A stretch of 5,992 nucleotides of DNA from Pedobacter sp. GTDB lineage: Bacteria > Bacteroidota > Bacteroidia > Sphingobacteriales > Sphingobacteriaceae. The translations under genes and the position numbers were made by a program. The notes beneath the pieces are model-generated. The model was not told the DNA's origin. It was given only the letters and a program-made list of their open reading frames with translations, and searched no databases. The first letter of the stretch is position 1. Every line of letters begins with the position of its first letter. Positions 1 through 5,992 of the stretch are shown in pieces. Where the stretch lies: positions 1 to 5,992 of the forward strand of contig SEDG01000159.1 of NCBI GenBank assembly GCA_004295885.1, written 5' to 3'.

Positions 1-2144
1 GCTTCTGCCCCACCTAATTCCTGTAAAAGTTTGTAGGCGATGTTCCCTGACTCCAAGTTAGGAAAAACTAATGTATTTGCAGGTGCATCCGCCAAGCGAC
101 TGAAAGGAAAATTTTCTTTCAATAAAGAATTATTTATGGCAAAGTTTCCTTGCATATCACCATCCACCACAACACTAGGATGTTTTTCATGTAATACCTT
201 CACAGCCTTGCGTACCTTATCAGGAATAATTCCCTCATTTGAGCCGAAATTAGAATAAGACAACATCGCAATACGGGGCTGAATATTGAATTTCCTTACC
301 GATTTATCTAATAGTAAGGTTAAATCTACCAGTTCTTCTGCAGTTGGATCAACGTTTACCGTTGTATCGCCAAAAAATACAGGCCCTTTTTGCGTCATCA
401 TCATGTACATTCCTGCAACACGATTTACGCCTTCTTCAGTTCCTATAATTTGCAAGGCTGGTTTAATGGTCGAGCCGTAGTTTTTCGTTAAACCAGAAAT
501 CATTGCATCAGCCTCACCAAACTCAACCATCGCAGCGCCGAAATAGTTCCTGTCGCGCATAAACTTGGTTGCTTCGTATAAACTTACCCCTTTACGTTGA
601 CGTTTGTTATATAGAAAATCGGCATATTTTTTAGACCTTGCTGGTTCTAAAGCTGGCTCAATAATTTGAACCCCCTCTAAATCCAAAGCATTTTCTTCTA
701 TCAGCTGCTGAATCGTTTCTTTGTTCCCTAAAAGGATAGGAATTGCAATGTTATCATCCTTAACAATCTGTGCTGCTTTTAAAATTTTGTAGTTATCAGC
801 CTCTGCAAACACCACACGTTTTGGTGCCGATTTAGCTTTGTTGGTTAAGGCACGCATAATGGCATCATCCATACCTAAACGACGTTTCAATTCTTCGGCA
901 TAAGCGTCCCAATCGGTAATCGTTTTGCGAGCAACGCCAGATTCTATTGCCGCTTTAGCTACCGCCATCGACACGTTAGTCATTAAACGGAAATCCATTG
1001 GTTTTGGAATAATGTACTCCTTACCAAACTTGATATTACGCTCATTATAAGCCATATTAACCGCCTCTGGAACGGTTTTTCTAGCCAATTCTGCAATGGC
1101 ACGAACGGCTGCAATTTTCATCTCCTCGTTAATGCTGGTAGCTCTAACATCTAAAGCTCCTCTAAAAATATACGGGAAACCTAAAACGTTGTTAACCTGG
1201 TTTGGATAATCTGAACGACCAGTTGCCATGATAATATCCTTACGGGCATTAATTGCCAAATCATAAGCAATCTCTGGGTTAGGATTAGCCATTGCAAAAA
1301 CGATAGGGTTTTTAGCCATCGATTTTAACATGTCTACCGTTACGCAATCTGCAGACGAAAGACCGATAAAAACATCAGATTCTTTCATCGCTTCTGCTAA
1401 TGTATTTAGGTTTCTGCTCGTAGCAAACTCTTTTTTAATATCATCTAAAACAGCTCTATCCGCACGGATAACACCAGTTCTGTCGCACATTACAATGTTC
1501 TCTTTTTTAGCGCCAAGCGAGACATATAAACGAGAACAAGAAATTGCGGCAGCACCAGCTCCATTCACAACAATTTTAACTTTATCTATTTTTTTCTTCT
1601 GTAAATCGCAAGCGTTTAATAAAGCTGCTGCAGAGATAATTGCAGTACCATGCTGGTCGTCATGCATAACAGGAATATTCATTTCCTCTTTTAAACGACG
1701 CTCAATTTCAAAACACTCTGGTGCTTTAATATCTTCTAAGTTTACACCACCAAATGTTGGTTCTAAAGCTTTAACTATTTTTACAAAATCATCAACGTTT
1801 TTAGTATCTAATTCTAAATCGAAAACATCAATATCAGCAAAAATTTTAAACAGCAAACCCTTACCTTCCATTACTGGCTTACCTGCTTCAGGACCAATAT
1901 CTCCTAATCCTAAAACAGCTGTGCCATTGCTAATAACAGCCACCAAATTACCTTTAGCGGTATATTTGTAAACGTCTTCTGTGTTTTCTGCAATTTTTAA
2001 ACAAGGCTCTGCCACACCTGGCGAATAAGCCAGCGTTAAATCTCTTTGTGAAGAATATGGTTTGGTAGGTACAACCTGAATTTTTCCTGGTCGCCCTTGC
2101 GAGTGATAATCTAGTGCGTCTTGTTTTCTATTGGTCTTACTCAT
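1..2144 (-). CDS. maeB: NADP-dependent malic enzyme with C-terminal phosphotransacetylase-like domain (3' end beyond window)
   Basis: Cytosolic malic enzyme: oxidative decarboxylation of malate to pyruvate and CO2 with NADP+ (or NAD+) reduction, linking the TCA cycle to pyruvate and NADPH. The start is the ATG at 2144-2142 (MSKTNRKQDALDYH); 714 codons are open to the window edge. Malic domain: LTLAYSPGVAEP with catalytic Tyr40, VMEGKG with likely catalytic Lys95, metal-ligand candidates Glu137-Asp138 (LEDIKAPE) and Asp162-Asp163 (HDDQHGTA). Cofactor domain: VVNGAGAAA at 192-200, Asp221 ending the second strand, and FAMANPNPE at 283-291. From about residue 430 to the edge it resembles phosphotransacetylase (FAEADNYKILKAA, SGLTKNYGSTIKPALQ, FPNLESGNIAYK). 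In characterised MaeB proteins this domain is a catalytically inactive acetyl-CoA-responsive regulatory module; that role is inferred here. E. coli MaeB has 759 residues, so about 45 are missing. Cofactor preference is not proven by the sequence. There is no frameshift or internal stop. Confidence 0.96.
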   Translation of the reverse strand, partial: MSKTNRKQDALDYHSQGRPGKIQVVPTKPYSSQRDLTLAYSPGVAEPCLKIAENTEDVYKYTAKGNLVAVISNGTAVLGLGDIGPEAGKPVMEGKGLLFKIFADIDVFDLELDTKNVDDFVKIVKALEPTFGGVNLEDIKAPECFEIERRLKEEMNIPVMHDDQHGTAIISAAALLNACDLQKKKIDKVKIVVNGAGAAAISCSRLYVSLGAKKENIVMCDRTGVIRADRAVLDDIKKEFATSRNLNTLAEAMKESDVFIGLSSADCVTVDMLKSMAKNPIVFAMANPNPEIAYDLAINARKDIIMATGRSDYPNQVNNVLGFPYIFRGALDVRATSINEEMKIAAVRAIAELARKTVPEAVNMAYNERNIKFGKEYIIPKPMDFRLMTNVSMAVAKAAIESGVARKTITDWDAYAEELKRRLGMDDAIMRALTNKAKSAPKRVVFAEADNYKILKAAQIVKDDNIAIPILLGNKETIQQLIEENALDLEGVQIIEPALEPARSKKYADFLYNKRQRKGVSLYEATKFMRDRNYFGAAMVEFGEADAMISGLTKNYGSTIKPALQIIGTEEGVNRVAGMYMMMTQKGPVFFGDTTVNVDPTAEELVDLTLLLDKSVRKFNIQPRIAMLSYSNFGSNEGIIPDKVRKAVKVLHEKHPSVVVDGDMQGNFAINNSLLKENFPFSRLADAPANTLVFPNLESGNIAYKLLQELGGAE

Positions 2145-2164
2145 AATATACTATTTGTAACAGG

Positions 2165-2172
2165 CAAAGTTA
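2165..2172 (-). promoter_or_regulatory. Putative -7 promoter element of the malic enzyme gene
   Basis: The minus strand reads TAACTTTG here, a perfect match to the Bacteroidota -7 consensus TAnnTTTG. It lies 20 bases before the malic enzyme ATG, so transcription would start near 2157-2160 and give a leader of only about 13-16 nt. No clear -33 TTTG is visible at the usual distance. The sequence between element and ATG has no Shine-Dalgarno motif, as is usual in this phylum. The placement makes it credible; the call rests on the motif alone. Confidence 0.5.
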
Positions 2173-2386
2173 CAATTATTTTCGCAGGGTATATATGATT
2201 TTTAAGGATTAGAAATGCAAAACTCAAGCTTCTATTTGCGGATAGTCCTGCTGTCTGTTTTACTTCGCAGTTAGCGCTATATGTTCACTACCATCACTTA
2301 GGTTTATTAAAAGAATTGATTGTACAATTATCATAGGAAAAAAGCGAAAATTTAGATCCTTTTATAAGCTAAAACAATTATTAACA

Positions 2387-2406
2387 AAGGTTAAAAATTT
2401 AACCTT
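2387..2406. promoter_or_regulatory. 20-base near-perfect palindrome, candidate operator upstream of susC
   Basis: AAGGTTAAA at 2387-2395 is exactly mirrored by TTTAACCTT at 2398-2406, with two A bases between them. It ends 41 bases before the susC -7 element, so its centre is roughly 65 bases upstream of the predicted transcription start. That position suits a dimeric activator. An AT-rich stem could also form in RNA, but no gene ends here that would need a terminator. The identity of any binding protein is unknown. Confidence 0.4.
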
Positions 2407-2447
2407 ACACTTCTTAGCAACTTAATATTCACTTTACATTGCACCAA

Positions 2448-2455
2448 TACTTTTG
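2448..2455 (+). promoter_or_regulatory. Putative -7 promoter element of the susC operon
   Basis: TACTTTTG matches the Bacteroidota -7 consensus TAnnTTTG exactly and is the only plus-strand match in the intergenic region. Transcription would begin near 2461-2463, giving a leader of about 175 nt before the susC ATG. The -33 region is weak: no TTTG is present at about 20 bases upstream, only an AT-rich stretch with TTCACTTT nearby. A weak -33 would be compatible with dependence on an activator, possibly at the palindrome 41 bases upstream. Confidence 0.5.
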
Positions 2456-2458
2456 CGC

Positions 2459-2478
2459 TGTTCAAGTAAGGGTGAACA
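2459..2478 (+). repeat. Inverted repeat at the predicted susC transcription start
   Basis: TGTTCA at 2459-2464 and TGAACA at 2473-2478 form a perfect 6-bp inverted repeat around an 8-base spacer. It overlaps or directly follows the predicted start of the susC transcript. It could be a protein-binding half-site pair (repressor position) or a 5'-end stem in the RNA. The arms are short, so chance occurrence is possible. Confidence 0.3.
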
Positions 2479-2525
2479 ATCATTTAACTAGAAACAACGA
2501 TAAGAGATATGATTTAACATAAATA

Positions 2526-2561
2526 AAGGAAAACCGATTCTGAAGCAAAATCGGTTTCCTT
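2526..2561. terminator. Strong leader hairpin; reads as an intrinsic terminator on the minus strand
   Basis: The left arm at 2526-2539 and right arm at 2549-2561 form 13 base pairs with a single bulged A at 2530 and a 9-base loop, CTGAAGCAA. On the plus strand the stem is followed by AGGCAGTAAAA, so it has no U-tract and should not stop the susC transcript. On the minus strand the stem ends in CCTT and continues TATTTATG, a U-rich tail like that of an intrinsic terminator. No annotated gene lies upstream on that strand, so either it ends an antisense transcript or it serves only as a leader structure in the susC mRNA. Confidence 0.45.
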
Positions 2562-2563
2562 AG

Positions 2564-2593
2564 GCAGTAAAATGGATTGAGCCCCCATACTGC
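2564..2593 (+). repeat. Second hairpin in the susC leader
   Basis: GCAGT at 2564-2568 pairs with ACTGC at 2589-2593. Inside it ATGG at 2572-2575 pairs with CCAT at 2585-2588, leaving a three-A bulge on the left side and a 9-base loop, ATTGAGCCC. It starts two bases after the preceding hairpin, so the two would stack in tandem in the leader RNA. It ends 44 bases before the susC ATG and leaves the start-codon region unpaired by itself. Confidence 0.35.
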
Positions 2594-2630
2594 TTAACTC
2601 AGAAACCATAAATATTAATCACTAAGTATT

Positions 2631-2638
2631 CAAAAATA
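2631..2638 (-). promoter_or_regulatory. Promoter-like TAnnTTTG facing away from susC
   Basis: The minus strand reads TATTTTTG, overlapping the first base of the susC ATG. It is the only promoter-like element that could drive the candidate antisense RNA. A TTTG at 2667-2664 on the same strand could act as -33, but the 25-base spacer is longer than the usual 19-21. Chance matches of this short motif are expected in DNA this AT-rich. Confidence 0.2.
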
Positions 2639-5600
2639 TGAAAATAAATCTACTAGAGTTACGCAAAACTGTTTTTATAATGTTAATTCTTTGCGTTCAA
2701 ATCTCATCCATCTTTATTGCCCAACAAGTTCATGCTACAAGCAACATTAACATCGCTGATATTGGAAAAATTACTGGGAGAGTAATAGACGAAAATGGCC
2801 TACCCTTCCCTGGTGCAACAATTAAAATCGTACAAACTAGTCAAATCTTACAAAGTAATGCAGATGGTAGTTTCTCATTTAGCGTACCGGCTGGAACGTA
2901 TACACTAAACATCTCCTTTCTATCTTATCAGTTACAAGTAATTGATAATGTAATCGTTAAATCAGGCGAAACTATCAATCAAACCATTAAGATGATTCCT
3001 GATCAAAAATCACTAAGTGAAGTTGTAGTTGTTGGTTATGGAACTCAGAAAAAAGAGAATTTAACTGGTGCCGTGGACCAAGTTACTTCAAAAGCCTTAG
3101 AAAACAGACCCCTTACCAATTTAACCCAAGGCTTACAAGGTGCACTACCAAACCTTAACTTAAAGATGATGGATGGAAGACCCACGCAATCTCCAAGTTA
3201 TAACATTAGAGGTACAACTTCTATTGGCCAAGGTGGTAATGCGTTAATTCTTATTGATGGTGTGGAAGGAGATCCAAGCTTGCTTAACCCAAATGACGTA
3301 GAAACGGTAACCATGTTAAAAGACGCTGCTGCATCTTCAATTTATGGAGCAAGAGCTGTTTTCGGAGTGATTTTGATCACTACAAAGAAGCCGGTGGGTG
3401 GTAAAACTACCGTGAATTATTCTACAAATTACGCAACCAAAAGTCCACTACAAGTTCCTGATTTTGTAACAGATGGTTATACTTGGGCACGAATGTTTGC
3501 AGAAGCATTTGTAAACGGCGATGGTGCTTTTCCTCAAAACGCAAACAAGTCTCAAAAATTCTCTCAAGCATATTTGAACGAGTTTAAAAGAAGAGCTGAA
3601 TCGGGACAGCCATATAATCAAGTAGAGATAGATCCAAGCACAGGAGAATATGTTTATTATGGCAGCACCGACTTTTACGAGCAATTATACAAAGAAAATA
3701 CTGGCGCAAATGAACACAATGTTTCTCTAACCGGTAGTGGAGAAAAAGTCTCCTACCTAGTTTCTGGCAGATATCAAAAGCAAGCAGGCTTGTTTAAATA
3801 TAATTCTGATGATTACAGCATGAAAAACTTTAGGGCTAGAGGTGCTATCCAACTTCTCCCTTGGTTAAAGCTAGATAACAATGCTGATTTCTCGGTAATG
3901 AACTATCACAACCCATTAAGTGTTGGTGAAGGTGGTGGTGTTTGGAGAAATATTGCCGATGAGGCCCATCCAACATCAGTCATGTTTAATCCAGATGGTT
4001 CTTTATCTATGTCTGCAGCTTATGGACCAGGTGATTATTTTTATGGCAAAAGCGGTGCTGATACCAAAAGACAGGTTTTTAGAAATACGACCTCATTATC
4101 TTCTAAATTCTTAAAAGACAAGCTTAGCGTTAATGGGGATTTTACCTTTCGCATAACAAATAATGACGTTGAACAAAAGAGAGTACAGTTGCCTTATAGT
4201 AACAAGCCAGGAGTTATTTCTTATTTAGGAACAACTACTAACGACCTATTATACGACAGAAGAGAAACGCAATACATTGCCAACAACCTTTATGCGTCTT
4301 ATGAAGACACCTTCTCCAATGCACATTATTTTAAAATAATGGCAGGTTATAACTACGAAGAATCTACTTACAAACGCTTAGCAGCGCAAAGAAATGGTAT
4401 TATTTTCGAAGATGCAACAGATTTAAACCTAGCATTAGGTCAGGCCATTACAACTGGCGGTGGTTACGAAAAATGGAATGTGTTTGGAGGATTTTCTAGA
4501 CTTAATTATGCTTTTAAAGATAGGTACTTATTAGAAGTAAATGCAAGATACGACGGTTCATCAAAATTCCCATCAGACCAAAGGTTTGGTTTTTTTCCAT
4601 CAGTTTCTGCCGGATGGAGAATTGCAGGGGAGCCATTTTGGAAAGTATCACCAAAATTCATATCTGATTTAAAAATAAGAGGGTCTTATGGCTCACTTGG
4701 AAACGGGAATATCGGATCTTATTTGTTCCAAGAGAATTTTTCTATCTCTCAATCTAGTATCATTTTAGGCGGCGTAAAACCTCAACGTACTGGACAACCA
4801 GGTGTTTTACCAGATGGATTAACTTGGGAAACATCAACTACAAGCAACATCGGGTTAGATATTTCTATGTTGTCTAATCGTTTAACATTTACAGGAGACG
4901 CCTATATTCGTAACACTACAGATATGTTTACTGTAGGTTTAACTGCACCAGCTGTTTTTGGAGCAACTGTACCAAAAGGTAATTATGCAGACTTACGTAC
5001 CAAAGGCTGGGAAGCAAGCTTAACTTGGAGAGACAAAATTAATACCAAGAAACCTATTAACTATAACATCAGGCTAACGGTGGCAGATAACACTTCTAAA
5101 ATAACTAAGTATAATAACCCAGATAAATTGCTTTCAGATTATTACGTTGGACAAACCATCGGTGAAATTTGGGGATACACCACAGAGGGTTTCTTTATTG
5201 ACCAAGCTGATATCGATACTCACGCGAAACAAAGTCCGCAAATGAGGGCATCACCAACAAACATTTGGTACCCAGGAGATATCAAATTGCAAGATTTAAA
5301 CAAGGATGGTTTTATCAATGTTGGTAAAAACACTGTAAATGACCCTGGTGATAGAAAGATTATTGGTAATGCCGCTCCAAGATATACTTATGGTGTAAGT
5401 ATCGGTGCAGACTGGAATAACTTTTTCTTTTCTACATTTTTTCAGGGCGTAGCTAAACAAGATTGGTACCCAAGTACAGAAACAGAATTTTTCTGGGGGC
5501 AATATAATCGTCCATACAACAACATCCCTACATTCCATTTGGGTAACATGTGGACACCAGAAAACACAAATGCTTATTTCCCTAGAACAATGTCCCGTGC

Positions 5601-5925
5601 CGCTTCATCAAACACCAACAGAACATTGGGCGTTGCACAAACAAGATATTTACAAAATGTTGCCTATATCAGGATGAAAAATATCCAAGTGGGTTATAAT
5701 TTACCAGCAAAGTGGATTGCTAAATTTAAAGCTAGTAGCGCAAGAATTTATTTCTCTGGAGAGAATTTATTTACTTACTCGCCACTTTACAAAATAACAA
5801 AAACACTTGATGTGGAGAATACAGTACCAGCCGATCAGGGTTTTAATTCAGGTGCCACAAATGGTGATGGATATAATTATCCTTTGCTAAAAAGCTATTC
5901 TCTTGGCTTAAGCTTAACCTTTTAA
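2638..5925 (+). CDS. SusC/RagA-family TonB-dependent outer-membrane transporter
   Basis: Outer-membrane beta-barrel that imports an oligomeric nutrient, normally glycan- or peptide-derived, using TonB energy together with a SusD-type lipoprotein lid. The 1095-residue length is typical. Domains: signal peptide about 1-33 (basic MKINLLELRK, hydrophobic core, likely cleavage after VHA); carboxypeptidase-regulatory-like beta-sandwich about 44-122 (GRVIDENGLPFPGATI); TonB-box region from about 125 (SLSEVVVVGYGTQKKENLTG); plug about 138-250, including the family hallmark at 207-240 (DGVEGDP through KDAAASSIYGARA); barrel to the C-terminus, ending LSLTF with terminal Phe for Bam recognition. An acidic DLNKDGFIN loop lies at 886-894. 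There is no STN domain between signal peptide and beta-sandwich, so direct anti-sigma signalling is unlikely. The mature protein has no cysteine. The start is supported by the signal peptide; the upstream sequence TATTCAAAAAT is A-rich without Shine-Dalgarno. The substrate is unknown. The downstream partner starts 24 bases after the stop. Confidence 0.97.
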   Translation: MKINLLELRKTVFIMLILCVQISSIFIAQQVHATSNINIADIGKITGRVIDENGLPFPGATIKIVQTSQILQSNADGSFSFSVPAGTYTLNISFLSYQLQVIDNVIVKSGETINQTIKMIPDQKSLSEVVVVGYGTQKKENLTGAVDQVTSKALENRPLTNLTQGLQGALPNLNLKMMDGRPTQSPSYNIRGTTSIGQGGNALILIDGVEGDPSLLNPNDVETVTMLKDAAASSIYGARAVFGVILITTKKPVGGKTTVNYSTNYATKSPLQVPDFVTDGYTWARMFAEAFVNGDGAFPQNANKSQKFSQAYLNEFKRRAESGQPYNQVEIDPSTGEYVYYGSTDFYEQLYKENTGANEHNVSLTGSGEKVSYLVSGRYQKQAGLFKYNSDDYSMKNFRARGAIQLLPWLKLDNNADFSVMNYHNPLSVGEGGGVWRNIADEAHPTSVMFNPDGSLSMSAAYGPGDYFYGKSGADTKRQVFRNTTSLSSKFLKDKLSVNGDFTFRITNNDVEQKRVQLPYSNKPGVISYLGTTTNDLLYDRRETQYIANNLYASYEDTFSNAHYFKIMAGYNYEESTYKRLAAQRNGIIFEDATDLNLALGQAITTGGGYEKWNVFGGFSRLNYAFKDRYLLEVNARYDGSSKFPSDQRFGFFPSVSAGWRIAGEPFWKVSPKFISDLKIRGSYGSLGNGNIGSYLFQENFSISQSSIILGGVKPQRTGQPGVLPDGLTWETSTTSNIGLDISMLSNRLTFTGDAYIRNTTDMFTVGLTAPAVFGATVPKGNYADLRTKGWEASLTWRDKINTKKPINYNIRLTVADNTSKITKYNNPDKLLSDYYVGQTIGEIWGYTTEGFFIDQADIDTHAKQSPQMRASPTNIWYPGDIKLQDLNKDGFINVGKNTVNDPGDRKIIGNAAPRYTYGVSIGADWNNFFFSTFFQGVAKQDWYPSTETEFFWGQYNRPYNNIPTFHLGNMWTPENTNAYFPRTMSRAASSNTNRTLGVAQTRYLQNVAYIRMKNIQVGYNLPAKWIAKFKASSARIYFSGENLFTYSPLYKITKTLDVENTVPADQGFNSGATNGDGYNYPLLKSYSLGLSLTF

Positions 5926-5949
5926 TTATAAGAACTAAAGAATATTATT

Positions 5950-5992
5950 ATGAAAATAAATAAGTTATGGTTCCTTTTAGCTATCATTAGCG
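5950..5992 (+). CDS. Probable SusD/RagB-family lipoprotein, first 14 codons only
   Basis: An ATG 24 bases after the susC stop opens a frame reading MKINKLWFLLAIIS to the window edge. A basic start followed by a hydrophobic run is what a signal peptide looks like. A gene in this position after a SusC homologue is nearly always the SusD-type surface lipoprotein that binds substrate and closes over the transporter. The lipobox cysteine and the body of the protein lie outside the window, so the family call is contextual. Its upstream sequence, AAAGAATATTATT, is A-rich without Shine-Dalgarno. The short gap implies cotranscription with susC; I see no terminator in it. Confidence 0.75.
   Translation, partial: MKINKLWFLLAIIS

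Larger units (their letters stand above)
2518..2624 (-). ncRNA. Candidate antisense RNA to the susC leader (speculative)
   Basis: A minus-strand TATTTTTG at 2638-2631 fits the TAnnTTTG consensus and would start RNA near 2624. The hairpin at 2561-2526, followed on that strand by TATTTATG, would end it near 2518, giving about 107 nt fully complementary to the susC leader. Bacteroides is known to use antisense small RNAs over the 5' region of susC homologues to repress nutrient-uptake operons (DonS type). Against it: no -33 TTTG lies at the normal distance (a TTTG is present but with a 25-base spacer), and the promoter match overlaps an A-rich translation start, where such matches arise easily. 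Confidence 0.2.
2145..2637. other. Divergent intergenic region between malic enzyme and susC
   Basis: These 493 bases separate two divergently transcribed genes and hold no convincing protein gene. The part nearest the malic enzyme carries its putative promoter. Around 2228-2280 is a patch of clearly higher GC than its surroundings, with an open frame of 19 codons (2215-2274) that I do not call as a gene. A perfect 10-base palindrome, ATTGTACAAT, lies at 2319-2328. From about 2387 to the susC start the region looks regulatory: a 20-base palindrome, a TAnnTTTG element and three inverted repeats within the predicted leader. I found no tRNA, CRISPR repeat or recognisable riboswitch. Confidence 0.85.

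Noticed and set aside
1..20. Malic enzyme gene as a truncated pseudogene
   Set aside because: The frame stays open to the first base of the window with conserved sequence. The missing end is due only to the window boundary.
40..480. Two short plus-strand frames at 40-258 and 286-480
   Set aside because: Both are antisense to the phosphotransacetylase-like domain of the malic enzyme, whose frame is continuous and conserved there.
1330..1971. Open frame of 213 codons on the plus strand
   Set aside because: It lies wholly antisense to the conserved malic enzyme domain, and its translation resembles no family I know. The minus-strand frame has all the catalytic motifs, so this is a shadow frame.
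2572..2580. Minimal upstream frame ATG-GAT-TGA in the susC leader
   Set aside because: It has two codons, lies inside a hairpin and has no supporting initiation context; such triplets are expected by chance.
2461..2637. Known riboswitch (for example cobalamin, SAM or TPP) in the susC leader
   Set aside because: I see none of the conserved boxes of these classes; only simple hairpins can be supported.
2680..2697. Cysteine at residue 19 of SusC as a lipoprotein lipobox
   Set aside because: The residues before it are Leu-Ile-Leu, so the small residue needed at -1 is absent. A normal signal peptidase I site follows at VHA (residue 33).
3448..5538. Short frames inside susC (3448-3684 minus, 3920-4114 plus, 5296-5538 minus)
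   Set aside because: All overlap the intact, family-typical susC reading frame and show no independent coding signal.

Overview
The window looks like chromosomal DNA from a member of the Bacteroidota, most probably Sphingobacteriaceae (Pedobacter-like). The support is a SusC/RagA-type TonB-dependent transporter directly followed by the start of a second secreted protein (the susC-susD arrangement), A-rich translation starts without Shine-Dalgarno sequences, AT-rich intergenic DNA, and TAnnTTTG promoter elements typical of the phylum. The genus is an inference from protein style only.

Layout: positions 1-2144 hold, on the minus strand, the first 714 residues of an NADP-type malic enzyme fused to a phosphotransacetylase-like domain (MaeB type). 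Its C-terminus lies outside the window. Positions 2145-2637 are a divergent intergenic region of 493 bases without a convincing gene. It contains a promoter element for each flanking gene, a 20-base near-perfect palindrome, and a predicted susC leader of about 175 nt with three hairpins. Positions 2638-5925 encode a complete 1095-residue SusC-family outer-membrane transporter. At 5950, 24 bases downstream, a second plus-strand gene begins with a signal-peptide-like sequence and runs off the window. By position it is almost certainly the SusD-type surface lipoprotein.

How the genes relate: SusC and SusD homologues form an outer-membrane 'pedal bin' that captures an oligomeric nutrient and imports it with TonB energy. 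The substrate cannot be read from this sequence, because no glycosidase, peptidase or regulator is visible. The malic enzyme converts malate to pyruvate, CO2 and reduced cofactor in the cytosol. It is probably an independent housekeeping neighbour that merely shares the divergent intergenic region.

The most interesting part is the 2380-2640 stretch. SusC has no N-terminal STN signalling domain, so classical anti-sigma control of this pair is unlikely. The leader is structured and can fold in alternative ways. One of its hairpins reads as an intrinsic terminator on the opposite strand, and a promoter-like TATTTTTG on that strand overlaps the susC start codon. Together these suggest, but do not prove, a roughly 107-nt antisense RNA acting on susC.
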